The notes below the pieces were generated by a model that was given only the letters and a program-made list of their open reading frames with translations, had not been told where the DNA came from and made no database searches. The position numbers and the translations under genes are program-made. DNA of 64,000 nucleotides, taken from contig DS999531.1 in the NCBI GenBank assembly GCA_000158135.1, positions 1,103,059 to 1,167,058 of the forward strand. Reading direction: 5' to 3'. Origin of the DNA: Rhodobacteraceae bacterium KLH11 (GTDB taxonomy: Bacteria > Pseudomonadota > Alphaproteobacteria > Rhodobacterales > Rhodobacteraceae). Shown piece after piece: positions 27,572-36,493 of the stretch (positions within the stretch are counted from its first letter, which is position 1; each line of letters starts with the position of its first letter).

Positions 27572-28744
27572 ATGCAGGCAGGGTTGGTGGTATTGTGTCT
27601 GGCCTATGTCCTCAGCCAGTTTTTCCGCGCCTTTCTGGCCGTGTTGACCACCGATCTGGGCCGCGATATCGGGGCCACCCCCGAAGACCTCGCTTTTGCC
27701 TCGGGCCTTTGGTTTCTGGTTTTTGCGGCAATGCAGATCCCGGTCGGCTGGGCGCTGGACCGGGTTGGGCCACGGCGCAGCTCTGCCATATTGTTGCTGA
27801 TAGGCGGGGCAGGCGGGGCGATCCTGTTCGCTGTCGCCACCACGCCATTTCACGTGGCGCTGGCCATGGCGCTGATCGGGGTTGGATGTTCGCCTGTCCT
27901 GATGGCGTCCTACTATATTTTCGCCCGGGAATTTCCACCGGCCAAATTTGCCACATTGGCAGCCGTAATGCTGGGTGTTGGCTCGGTCGGCAATCTTGTG
28001 GCCTCATACCCCACGGCGCTGGCGGTCGAGTGGATGGGCTGGCGGGCCACTTTGATCGGGCTTGCGATCATTTCGGGCGTCGTGTCTGGCGGTATCTGGC
28101 TGACGGTGCGGGACCCCAAGACAGTCGAGGCCGAGCACAAAGGGTCGGTTCTGGACCTTCTGAAAGAACCGGCGCTGTGGACCATTCTACCGCTGATGCT
28201 GGTGGCCTATGCGCCTTCTGCGGCCCTGCGCGGGCTCTGGGCCGGGCCCTACCTGCGCGATGTCTTTGACCTCAGCACCACGCAGATCGGTCAGGCAACT
28301 CTGATCATGGGCGCTGCGATGATTGCGGGTACATTTGCCTATGGGCCGCTGGATCGCATCCTCAAAACCCGGAAATGGGTGATCTTCGGTGGCAATGCCC
28401 TGGGTGCTGCAGCTTTGATGTTGCTCTGCCTGTGGATCGACGGGGGCGTCTGGCTGGCGGTGCTGCTGCTGGCGGTGATCGGGTTTCTGGGGGCCAGTTT
28501 TCCCGTCATCATGGCCCATGGGCGGGCGTTTATCCCGGCTCATCTGGTCGGGCGGGGCGTCACGTTGCTGAACCTGTTTGGCATTGGCGGTGTGGGCCTT
28601 GCGCAATTTGCCACCGGTCGCATCCATGCCGCCAGCGCCGGGATCAGCCCCACCGCGCCCTATACGGCGATCTTTGGCTTTTTCGCCGCTGCCCTTGCCA
28701 TTGGCTGCGTGATCTATCTATTCAGTCGGGACAGCGTGGACTGA
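27572..28744 (+). CDS. MFS transporter
   Basis: 390 residues with about 12 hydrophobic segments. ATG 27572 with AAAGGA 7 nt upstream is chosen over the frame opening at 27479, because the latter adds a hydrophilic leader without a ribosome site. The family loop signature is present as GWALDRVGPRRSS between helices 2 and 3, and FAYGPLDRILKTRK in the second half. A major facilitator carrier; substrate unknown. The following glycosyltransferase starts 15 nt downstream, so they form a two-gene unit. Confidence 0.88.
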   Translation: MQAGLVVLCLAYVLSQFFRAFLAVLTTDLGRDIGATPEDLAFASGLWFLVFAAMQIPVGWALDRVGPRRSSAILLLIGGAGGAILFAVATTPFHVALAMALIGVGCSPVLMASYYIFAREFPPAKFATLAAVMLGVGSVGNLVASYPTALAVEWMGWRATLIGLAIISGVVSGGIWLTVRDPKTVEAEHKGSVLDLLKEPALWTILPLMLVAYAPSAALRGLWAGPYLRDVFDLSTTQIGQATLIMGAAMIAGTFAYGPLDRILKTRKWVIFGGNALGAAALMLLCLWIDGGVWLAVLLLAVIGFLGASFPVIMAHGRAFIPAHLVGRGVTLLNLFGIGGVGLAQFATGRIHAASAGISPTAPYTAIFGFFAAALAIGCVIYLFSRDSVD

Positions 28745-28759
28745 GACCGGAGGCCGCCC

Positions 28760-29794
28760 GTGCAGGATATTGAGGTGATTGCACCCAATCTGAAGCATTC
28801 CCTATCGGGCGTGACCACCACGGTGATCCGGCTGCTGCCGATCCAGAAGAAAATGATCGGCATCCGCGCCACCGGCCCCGGCCTGCCGGATGATTTGCCT
28901 CATATCAGACTCTGGAAACTGCTGTTTCTGCCCAATCGCAAGCGGGTCTGGCACGCACGCCGGAACACCGAGATGCTGATGGGTCTGATCCTGCGCACTG
29001 TGTTTCGGCGCAATTACAAACTGCTCTTCACATCTGCAGCGCAGCGGGATCATTCCGGTTTCACGAAACGACTGATCGGCAAAATGGACGCGCTGATTGC
29101 GACGACACCGCAGGCCGCCTCATTTCTGGAACATCCGGCAACCGTTATCATGCATGGCGTGAATACCGAACTGTTCCACCCCACCAAGGACAAGCACGCG
29201 CTGCGCCAGAAGCTTGGCCTGCCAGACGGGCTGCTGATCGGCTGTTTTGGCCGTATTCGCCCGCAGAAAGGCGTCGACCTGCTGGTGGATGCCGCCCTGC
29301 AGGTCCTGCCCAACCACCCGGACGCCCATGTGATCTTCACCGGGCGCGCCACCAAGGAGTTCGAGGTATTTCAGGCCGAGCAGGAACAGAAACTCAACGC
29401 CGCCGGGCTGGGCGCCCGGGTGCATTTTCTGGGCGAGCGCCCATGGGATGAGATTGTGGAAACCTACCGCGCGCTCGATCTGTTTGTCGCCCCCGCCCGG
29501 CACGAAGGGTTCGGCCTGACCCCGCTTGAGGCGATGGCCTCGGGTGTTCCGGCGATTGCCTGCCGCGGGGTTGGTGCATTCAGCGCGCAGATCAGGGATG
29601 GTGAAACCGGGCGTCTCGTTGAAAAGGACAACGCCACAGCGCTGGCCGACGCGTTGGAGGATATGCTGCAAGACCGCCCTGTACTTGCCAATGCGGGGCA
29701 GATCGCACGTGCCCATGTCGAACAGGATTTTCGAATCGAGGGTGAGGCGCAGGCGATTGTAAAGGTCTATCGGCACCTTCTGGACACGGACTGA
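28760..29794 (+). CDS. Glycosyltransferase family 4 (GT-B fold)
   Basis: 344 residues from GTG 28760 with GGAGG 6 nt upstream. The C-terminal GT1/GT4 domain shows FGRIRPQKGVDLLVDA, an ADP/UDP-binding region, and the E-x7-E signature EGFGLTPLEAMASG. The N-terminal half contains VIMHGVNTELFHP, a hallmark of alpha-mannosyl- and glucosyltransferases of lipopolysaccharide core or exopolysaccharide. It would act on the cytoplasmic face of the inner membrane. Acceptor unknown; no other envelope polysaccharide genes adjoin. Confidence 0.87.
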   Translation: MQDIEVIAPNLKHSLSGVTTTVIRLLPIQKKMIGIRATGPGLPDDLPHIRLWKLLFLPNRKRVWHARRNTEMLMGLILRTVFRRNYKLLFTSAAQRDHSGFTKRLIGKMDALIATTPQAASFLEHPATVIMHGVNTELFHPTKDKHALRQKLGLPDGLLIGCFGRIRPQKGVDLLVDAALQVLPNHPDAHVIFTGRATKEFEVFQAEQEQKLNAAGLGARVHFLGERPWDEIVETYRALDLFVAPARHEGFGLTPLEAMASGVPAIACRGVGAFSAQIRDGETGRLVEKDNATALADALEDMLQDRPVLANAGQIARAHVEQDFRIEGEAQAIVKVYRHLLDTD

Positions 29795-29906
29795 CCTCCG
29801 GCAATCGTGACAAATCGGTGTGACCGGCTGAAATATGCCCCGAAAGCCCTTTTTTCTTCGCAACAACGCAGCTATGAACGCGCGTCCTTAACTTTGGAGA
29901 CATGCA

Positions 29907-30929
29907 ATGGGCTATCGCGTCGTAGTCGTCGGCGCCACGGGCAACGTGGGCCGCGAAATGCTGAACATTCTGGCGGAACGCCAGTTCCCCGTCGATGAAC
30001 TTGCTGTGTTGGCAAGCCGTCGGTCGCTGGGCACCGAGGTCAGCTTTGGCGAAACGACCCTTACGACCAAAGATCTGGACACGTTCGATTTCACCGGCTG
30101 GGACATGGCGCTGTTTGCCGTGGGATCCGAGGCGACCAAGGTCTACGCCCCCAAGGCGGCGGCGGCTGGCTGCGTGGTCATCGATAACTCGTCGCTCTAC
30201 CGCTATGACCCGGACATCCCGCTGATCGTGCCCGAATGTAACCCCGAAGCGATTCATGGCTACAAGAACAAGAATATCATCGCGAACCCCAACTGCTCGA
30301 CCGCGCAGATGGTGGTTGCGCTAAAGCCGCTGCATGACCGCGCAAAGATCAAGCGCGTTGTGGTGTCGACCTATCAGTCGGTTTCGGGCGCTGGTAAAGA
30401 GGGCATGGATGAACTTTGGGATCAGACCAAGGCCATCTATAACCCCACGACAGATGTTGAACCGAAGAAGTTCCAGAAACAGATCGCCTTCAACGTCATT
30501 CCGCAGATCGATGTCTTCATGGAAGACGGCTCGACCAAGGAAGAGTGGAAGATGGTGGTCGAGACCAAGAAGATCGTCGATCCGTCGATCAAGGTCACAG
30601 CCACCTGCGTGCGCGTTCCGGTCTTCGTCGGCCACTCCGAGGCCGTGAATATCGAGTTCGAGGAATTTCTGGACGAAGACGAGGCCCGCGACATCCTGCG
30701 CGAAGCACCGGGCATCATGGTGATCGACAAGCGCGAGGCCGGTGGCTACGTCTCGCCCATCGAATGCGCAGGCGATTTCGCCACCTTCATCAGCCGCATC
30801 CGTCAGGATTCGACCATCGAAAACGGCCTGAACCTGTGGTGCGTCAGCGACAACCTGCGTAAGGGAGCCGCCTTGAACGCAGTGCAGATCGCCGAGCTGC
30901 TGGGCCGCGAGGTTCTGAAGAAGGGTTAA
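29907..30929 (+). CDS. asd: Aspartate-semialdehyde dehydrogenase
   Basis: 340 residues. It reduces L-aspartyl-4-phosphate with NADPH to aspartate semialdehyde, the branch point to lysine/diaminopimelate, threonine and methionine. NADP-binding motif GATGNVGREML at residues 9-19; catalytic C130 in NPNCSTAQM; QSVSGAGKEGMDEL and the C-terminal histidine-containing VPVFVGHSEAVNIEF follow. ATG 29907 is in frame and preceded by TTGGAGA; the ATG at 29902 is out of frame. It stands alone and ends at a strong terminator. Confidence 0.97.
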   Translation: MGYRVVVVGATGNVGREMLNILAERQFPVDELAVLASRRSLGTEVSFGETTLTTKDLDTFDFTGWDMALFAVGSEATKVYAPKAAAAGCVVIDNSSLYRYDPDIPLIVPECNPEAIHGYKNKNIIANPNCSTAQMVVALKPLHDRAKIKRVVVSTYQSVSGAGKEGMDELWDQTKAIYNPTTDVEPKKFQKQIAFNVIPQIDVFMEDGSTKEEWKMVVETKKIVDPSIKVTATCVRVPVFVGHSEAVNIEFEEFLDEDEARDILREAPGIMVIDKREAGGYVSPIECAGDFATFISRIRQDSTIENGLNLWCVSDNLRKGAALNAVQIAELLGREVLKKG

Positions 30930-30947
30930 GACCCAACCAAAACGACG

Positions 30948-30990
30948 AAACAATGAACCCCGCTGCGCTGCCAGCGGGGTTCATTGTTTT
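30948..30990 (+). terminator. Strong intrinsic terminator after asd
   Basis: Perfect 18-bp stem, AAACAATGAACCCCGCTG (30948-30965) with its complement (30972-30989) and a 6-nt loop, ending in TTTT. It begins 18 nt after the asd stop. The A-rich start of the stem gives a U-tract on the other strand too, so it can also stop the minus-strand gene ending at 31119. Confidence 0.92.
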
Positions 30991-31118
30991 GACGACAGGT
31001 GGAGTTCTAATGGCCACCAAACCGCCGTTCGCAACGTTTGTCGCGTTAACGGCAGCTATAGGGTCAAAGAAGGGGCGTTCGCATATAACACTCCAAGGCC
31101 TGCCAACGACATCGAGCC

Positions 31119-32285
31119 TCAGATACAAAGCATTGGCGGTAGCCATGTTTCCCTTAGCGGGGACTGGTCCGGTTTCACAAAAGTCACACGGAAGCTCGTT
31201 ACATTCTGTTGATACGCCAACAAAGCCGCGCCGTGCTCCGAATTGCATAATGGTCCTCGAAGCCAGTTTGCTGCTTTGCGAGCCGCCGTGTTGCCTGCCC
31301 AAGCCCGGAACTCGTTCGGTCTTTGAACTTCAATCGTCAGTACGATCATCTGATCTGAGATGATGCCTTCGACAAAGCTAAAATCGCGCGAAGGTCGCGT
31401 TTGTGAAACCGCAGTCAGGATGCCTGGACCAGATTCCTTTAATGCACGTTCTCGGCCACTATCGTTTTTGATCCAATCCTGAATCTGAAGATACGTTTGC
31501 AGGTTGGCCGAAGCGCGCCGCTTGGTCGGGTTGCGCCGCCACCGCGATGTCATCTCGGACTCATTTTGTGGCAAGGCAAATACGTAATCGGATGACAGCT
31601 CGTAGGCATAGCTATCAACGACGCCTTCTTTGGCATCCACAACCATGACACATAATATGAACCTGTCGTCGGGCTGCGCAATCGTGGTTGCCCAAATGCG
31701 TGCTTCAGCGGTACAGCGTTCTCGCGACAAAGAAACTGGTTGATGATTGGGTACGCTCCAGAGCAACCCAATCACCGCTTTTGGAAATGCGTCTTGATCA
31801 TAGACGCCATCAAAACCATCAGGTTTCTCGGCCACAACACGACAAACCACATAGTTTGAATAAGCAAGTGCGAGGTTTTTGTCGTTCGTCAGCGCTTCGC
31901 CGCGATGCGGTTCTAAACACGAATTCCCTATGATGGGCGAAACATCAGGGTGCTGAGGCCAGTCAGGGCGCATTGTTTCGAGCCAGAGAGTCTGAGGGTT
32001 TTCACCTGCAAATTTGAAATCTTCAAGCATTCGTAACTGGTATGAAAACTCCTGGCTTTCGTTGTGACTCGTCTGAAAGCGTACATATGCGTTCAGATGT
32101 GGGTCAACTTTTCCAGTGACTGGTTGGGGGCCGATCTCGATAACAGTTCTCGCGGTTGTTGCAGAGCTGGAACTATCAGCATCCATCCATTTGGTACGAA
32201 TTGGATCGAAGAGCAAAACCAACGCAAGAATCAGCCCAACCACACAAATCAAGGCTGAGATCGAAGCCGAAAATCTTACAAACAT
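31119..32285 (-). CDS. Hypothetical membrane-anchored protein
   Basis: 388 residues. One N-terminal hydrophobic helix (about 7-28, 'ASISALICVVGLILALVLLF') reads as a signal anchor, leaving about 360 residues outside the cytoplasm. Several Cys (in GNSCLEP, VVCRVV, SRERCTAEARI, LPPMLCI) could form disulphides. I recognise no family. Base composition is lower in GC than asd and the carbonic anhydrase on either side, and it stands alone between a terminator and a 418-nt gap, which suggests acquisition. Start ATG 32285 has no clear ribosome-binding site. Confidence 0.65.
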   Translation of the reverse strand: MFVRFSASISALICVVGLILALVLLFDPIRTKWMDADSSSSATTARTVIEIGPQPVTGKVDPHLNAYVRFQTSHNESQEFSYQLRMLEDFKFAGENPQTLWLETMRPDWPQHPDVSPIIGNSCLEPHRGEALTNDKNLALAYSNYVVCRVVAEKPDGFDGVYDQDAFPKAVIGLLWSVPNHQPVSLSRERCTAEARIWATTIAQPDDRFILCVMVVDAKEGVVDSYAYELSSDYVFALPQNESEMTSRWRRNPTKRRASANLQTYLQIQDWIKNDSGRERALKESGPGILTAVSQTRPSRDFSFVEGIISDQMIVLTIEVQRPNEFRAWAGNTAARKAANWLRGPLCNSEHGAALLAYQQNVTSFRVTFVKPDQSPLRETWLPPMLCI

Positions 32286-32703
32286 TATACATCACCGAAA
32301 TGCACTTGTTTTCATGTCTAAGTAATATTGCCTTATAAAACAATCACCCCTTGGATGTGCGATTAAACGCACTCAGATTGAAGCTGGCGTCGGAGCTGCG
32401 TGCAGTTTCGGTTAGTATGGGCTTTGAGCAGCAATCAGAGATACCCCGGCCCCTCAACCAACATCTTCAAACCCAGACCAGAGTCGAAGCGCAGCTCAAT
32501 GTGTTCCCCACACCTGCCGCGAGGCCGCTATAGCTCAGCTTGGTTTCAAGATCGCGAGACAGCCGGCGTGATCACCGGCAGAATGCGTTTGATCAACCTC
32601 CGGGGTCTGATCCGGTTCCATAGATACATCCGGACCATACCTAAAAATAGCGCGGCATCAGCGGCCTGACCCACGCTATGCAGAAATTGCTGAGTTTCGA
32701 TTG
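32286..32703. other. Intergenic stretch without recognisable content
   Basis: 418 nt between the minus-strand orphan and the end of the carbonic anhydrase gene. A plus-strand frame at 32400-32669 has no ribosome site and no family resemblance. The right half is GC-richer and may be a decayed gene end, but nothing can be named. The upstream part should contain the promoter of the orphan gene. Confidence 0.4.
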
Positions 32704-33354
32704 TCAGACTACGACAAACTTCTTTTCAGCCGGATCATAGCATTGCAACCCGCCCTCGCCGATATCGGTCCAAAGACCATGCAGGCTGAGCGTGCCCTCT
32801 TCCACGGCAGAGGATACAAACGGGAAGGTCATCAGGTTTTCGAGCGAGGCAACAACGGCGAGGCGCTCGAACTGACGGGCCTGATCAACACCGTCTTCGA
32901 TATCGGCAACCAGATCGTATTTTGGTTTCAATATCTCCATCCAGCGCCCCACAAAGCTGTCTTTGGCTTCCAGTTGCGGCGCCTGTCCCTTGCACATGTC
33001 GATACACCCCTGCACGCCACCGCATTGTGAATGGCCCAGTACGATCAGATGTGCCACTTTCAGTACGGTCACCGCATATTCTATGGTTGCGCTGGTGCCG
33101 TGGTGATCTCCGTCCGGCATATAGGGTGGCACCAGATTGGCAATGTTGCGGTGGATGAAGAAATCTCCCTGATCAGCCCCGAACATCGAGGTCACATGTA
33201 CCCGGCTGTCACAGCACGATATCACCATCGCCCGCGGGCGCTGGCCCTCGGTCGCCAGTCGACGGTACCAGACCTGATTTTCAGAATAGGTGGTCGCTTT
33301 CCAGCCATGGTACCGCTTGACCAGATAATTCGGCAAAGGTTTGGCAAAGTTCAT
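32704..33354 (-). CDS. Beta-class carbonic anhydrase
   Basis: 216 residues from ATG 33354; the longer frame to 33522 lacks family similarity. It interconverts CO2 and bicarbonate. Zinc ligands C48, H108 and C111 are present (SCCDSRVH, LGHSQCGG), along with the catalytic Asp49-Arg51 dyad. The conserved IANLVPP and SATIEYAV segments are also visible. Cytoplasmic, no signal peptide. It is divergent from a small hypothetical gene and monocistronic. Confidence 0.95.
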   Translation of the reverse strand: MNFAKPLPNYLVKRYHGWKATTYSENQVWYRRLATEGQRPRAMVISCCDSRVHVTSMFGADQGDFFIHRNIANLVPPYMPDGDHHGTSATIEYAVTVLKVAHLIVLGHSQCGGVQGCIDMCKGQAPQLEAKDSFVGRWMEILKPKYDLVADIEDGVDQARQFERLAVVASLENLMTFPFVSSAVEEGTLSLHGLWTDIGEGGLQCYDPAEKKFVVV

Positions 33355-33502
33355 TCTTCTGTCCCCGTGTTCTGATCTGATCCGCTCTGTACCCCGAATT
33401 CTCACAAAATTCGAGACATTATCCCGATGCAGAGCAACGATTTGCAAAGGTACAGATGACAGGGTGACCCTATGCCGTGGGGGCATATCAATTGGGGTGA
33501 AT

Positions 33503-33886
33503 GTGGTGGACAAGATTATCACACTTGAACAGACAGAATCCGTGCGGCTGGACCCGGACCGCCTGAACAGCCTGTATTGTCAGCTTGGCGACACAAGCGC
33601 GCTGGACGTGTTGTGCCGCACGGTCGAAGAACTGGCGCTGCGCCTGTCGAATTGTGAACGGTTCTGGCGGCAGCGTGACTGGGCGGACTTGCGCAAATGC
33701 GCCAGATCGCTGGTGGCGATATCCGATCAGGTCGGCATGACGGCGCTGGCCCGCGTCGCCGGTGACGTGGCGCATTCGGTCGATGCCGGGGATGCCGTCG
33801 CAACCGGTGCCACGGTCGGTCGCCTGATCCGGGTAGGAGAGCGGTCGCTGACCGCCGTTTGGGATCAGCAGGACCTGTCAGTCTGA
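33503..33886 (+). CDS. Conserved small hypothetical protein
   Basis: About 127 residues from GTG 33503 or 33506, preceded by TTGGGG; the frame opens upstream but that part overlaps the carbonic anhydrase start region antisense. It is predominantly helical: SALDVLCRTVEELALRLSNCERFWRQRD, then LRKCARSLVAISDQVGMTALARVAGDV. The four-helix look resembles an Hpt-like domain but no phosphorylatable His is in the expected place. No function assigned. The aminopeptidase gene follows 63 nt downstream. Confidence 0.6.
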   Translation: MVDKIITLEQTESVRLDPDRLNSLYCQLGDTSALDVLCRTVEELALRLSNCERFWRQRDWADLRKCARSLVAISDQVGMTALARVAGDVAHSVDAGDAVATGATVGRLIRVGERSLTAVWDQQDLSV

Positions 33887-33949
33887 AGGGGGTTGCGGGC
33901 GGGCCGCAGACGGCTAGTCTGGGCGCGATATGAACCAGCCGAGACCCTC

Positions 33950-35332
33950 ATGACCCTGTCCTTTGCCTCACCCTCCGACCCGTCACTGCCGCTGCATGTA
34001 CTGGCACAGGCTGATCTTGATGACTGGTTGGCAGAGCAACCCGATCATGTTCAGTCCTGGGTCGCGGCCAACGGCTTTACGGGCGCGCTGGGTCAGGCGC
34101 TTGTGGTGCCCGGCCCCGGGGGTGCACCCGACTGCGCGCTGGCAGGCTATGGCAGCACCGCAAAGCGGGCGCGTAAACGGTTTCCGTTGGCCGCAGCCGC
34201 CGAAGCCCTGCCCGAGGGCAGCTATCACATCGCCTCGGGCTTGCCTGACGACGTGCGAGAGGCCGAATGCCTCGGCTGGCTGATGACAGCCTATACCTAT
34301 GACCGCTACGCCGCACAAAGCCTGTCCAAAGCCGCATTGGTTGCACCTGAAGGGATTGATGCCACCCGGATCGAGATCATGGCCAATGCCGAGGCGCTGA
34401 TACGGGATCTGGTCAACACTCCGGCCTCGGATATGGGACCCCGGCAGTTGCAGCACGCGGTCGAGGCGCTGGCCAAAGAATATGGTGCTGATTGCGCGGT
34501 CATCAGTGGCAAGGCCTTGCTGGATCAGGATTTCCCATTGATCCACACGGTCGGGCGCGCCGCCGAACAGGCCCCCCGGCTGATTGAGATGAATTGGGGC
34601 GACCACGGTCCGAAACTGACTTTGGTCGGCAAAGGGGTTTGCTTTGACACTGGCGGGCTGAACCTGAAACCCGGTGCCTCGATGGGGTTGATGAAAAAGG
34701 ACATGGGCGGGGCGGCCAATGTGCTGGGTCTCGCCCGCATGATCATGGCGCTGGGTCTGAAAATCCGTTTGCGCGTGCTGATTCCAGCGGTCGAGAATGC
34801 GGTGGCGGGCAACGCGTTTCGCCCCGGCGACATCCTGACCGCGCGCAACGGGCTGACGGTTGAAATCAACAACACCGATGCCGAAGGGCGGCTGGTACTG
34901 GCCGATGCGCTGGCGCTGGCGGATGAGGATGATCCCGACCTTCTGATCTCGATGGCCACGCTGACCGGCGCGGCGCGGGTGGCTGTCGGGCCTGATCTGG
35001 CTCCGTACTACACCGATGATGACAAGGCTGCTGCCGCGCTGTCACGGGCGGGGCAGACCGCAGCGGATCCGGTCTGGCGGATGCCGTTTCACGAACCCTA
35101 TGAGGCGATGATCGAGCCCGGCATCGCCGATCTCGACAATGCGCCAGCGGGCGGGTTCGCCGGATCGATCACGGCCGCACTGTTTCTGCGCCGCTTTGCC
35201 GGTGACAGCCGGTATATGCATTTCGATATCTACGCGTGGCAACGCAGCAAGGAGCCCGGGCGCAGCAAGGGCGGTCTGGGACAAGGGCCGCGCGCCCTGC
35301 TGGCGGCCCTGCCGGAGATCCTGAGCCTATGA
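33950..35332 (+). CDS. M17-family leucyl aminopeptidase
   Basis: 460 residues from ATG 33950. A two-metal zinc/manganese exopeptidase that removes N-terminal residues from peptides in the cytoplasm. Metal and catalytic residues visible: K228 and D233 (VGKGVCFDTGG), D310, E312 and R314 (NTDAEGRLVLADAL), plus LISMATLTGAARVAVG. The N-terminal domain (1-150) is the variable regulatory part. Its stop overlaps the NlpC/P60 gene's start by 4 nt, suggesting a joint role in peptide or muropeptide turnover. Confidence 0.93.
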   Translation: MTLSFASPSDPSLPLHVLAQADLDDWLAEQPDHVQSWVAANGFTGALGQALVVPGPGGAPDCALAGYGSTAKRARKRFPLAAAAEALPEGSYHIASGLPDDVREAECLGWLMTAYTYDRYAAQSLSKAALVAPEGIDATRIEIMANAEALIRDLVNTPASDMGPRQLQHAVEALAKEYGADCAVISGKALLDQDFPLIHTVGRAAEQAPRLIEMNWGDHGPKLTLVGKGVCFDTGGLNLKPGASMGLMKKDMGGAANVLGLARMIMALGLKIRLRVLIPAVENAVAGNAFRPGDILTARNGLTVEINNTDAEGRLVLADALALADEDDPDLLISMATLTGAARVAVGPDLAPYYTDDDKAAAALSRAGQTAADPVWRMPFHEPYEAMIEPGIADLDNAPAGGFAGSITAALFLRRFAGDSRYMHFDIYAWQRSKEPGRSKGGLGQGPRALLAALPEILSL

Positions 35333-36066
35333 GTCAGGCCCGCGTTCTCAAGCCGGTCATCAACCTGTTACGCCGCCCCGACGGCCCGCGCGATCGGCAA
35401 TTGCTGTTCGGCGACACTGTGATGGTCGAGGAAGAACACGACGGATGGAGCAGGATTACCGCAACCAAGGATGATTATCCCGGTTGGATAAAAACGGATG
35501 ATCTGGGGCCGATTGAACCTCAGACCCATTGGATCGTGGCAGCGTCGACCCATGCCTATGCGCAACCGGATATGAAAAGCCTTGATCTGATCTCACTCAG
35601 TTTTGGCAGCAAGATTCGGGCCCTGTCGGAACAGGACGGGTTTCTGGAGACCTCGCTGGGGTTCATCCCTGCGGTCCACGCTGTACCCGCCTATTCCCGG
35701 CTGACCGATCCCGTCGCCGCGGCCGAGCTGTTTCTGGGCACGCCCTATCTGTGGGGTGGCAACAGCCGCTTTGGTCTGGATTGTTCAGGTCTGGTGCAGG
35801 CTGCGCTGCTGGCTTGCGGTGTTCCGTGCCCGGGCGACAGCGGAGATCAGGCACGTGAGGTCGGAACTCTTCTGACCCCGGGCGCGGCCGAACAACGCGG
35901 TGATCTTTTATTCTGGAAAGGTCACGTCGCCTGGGTTGCTGCCAAAAACCTGCTGCTGCACGCCAATGCCTATCACATGGCCGTCGCGTTAGAACCGATG
36001 GATCAGGCCATTGCCCGTATTGCCGCGCAAGGGGATGGGCCTGTTACGGCTCATAAAAGGCTCTAA
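35329..36066 (+). CDS. NlpC/P60 (C40) peptidoglycan hydrolase with SH3 domain
   Basis: 245 residues. An N-terminal bacterial SH3 part (about 5-60, LLRRPDGPRDRQLLFGDTVMV, 'DDYPGWIKTDDL') and a second SH3-like segment precede the C40 domain. Catalytic C152 lies in GLDCSGLVQAALLACG, His199 in WKGHVAWV, and His211 in LLLHANAYH. The family cleaves gamma-D-Glu-diamino acid bonds of muropeptides. No signal peptide, so a cytoplasmic recycling enzyme like those acting after peptide import is likely. Translationally coupled to the aminopeptidase (ATGA). Confidence 0.92.
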   Translation: MSQARVLKPVINLLRRPDGPRDRQLLFGDTVMVEEEHDGWSRITATKDDYPGWIKTDDLGPIEPQTHWIVAASTHAYAQPDMKSLDLISLSFGSKIRALSEQDGFLETSLGFIPAVHAVPAYSRLTDPVAAAELFLGTPYLWGGNSRFGLDCSGLVQAALLACGVPCPGDSGDQAREVGTLLTPGAAEQRGDLLFWKGHVAWVAAKNLLLHANAYHMAVALEPMDQAIARIAAQGDGPVTAHKRL

Positions 36067-36413
36067 TCAAGGTCAACTGGTCGGATCAGCTTGCGTTCCA
36101 GCACCCGCAACACCGCCCGCAGATCCTGCCCACGCTTCAGGATACGCCCATCCATTCCAACCACGGAATACATCCCCTGCCGCAATCGCAGGCGGGGGTG
36201 TTTCTCAACCCGGTAGATCGGATGTTCGGCCGTGCGCCGAAAGATCGAAAACACTGCCATGTCCCGCAGGTTGGAAATACCATAGTCTCGCCACTCGCCA
36301 GCGGCGACCATTCGGCCATAGACAGACAGGATATGGGACATCTCGCGCCGATCAAACGCGACCGGCATCTGGGCAGAACCGGACCCGAACCGGCTGGGAG
36401 GCTGCATGTTCAT
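36063..36413 (-). CDS. DUF2794 domain protein
   Basis: 116 residues; the C-terminal block YSVVGMDGRILKRGQDL plus LRVLERKLIRPVDLD is the hallmark of this small alphaproteobacterial family. Function unknown. It converges with and overlaps the NlpC/P60 gene by 4 nt. No signal peptide or membrane segment. Confidence 0.88.
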   Translation of the reverse strand: MNMQPPSRFGSGSAQMPVAFDRREMSHILSVYGRMVAAGEWRDYGISNLRDMAVFSIFRRTAEHPIYRVEKHPRLRLRQGMYSVVGMDGRILKRGQDLRAVLRVLERKLIRPVDLD

Positions 36414-36493
36414 GACACAAGCCTTGCCGGAAATCGCACCTGAATCAAGCCCGTCACCATCACGCTGTTGTATTTTTTTTGGGCGGTAAAGCC

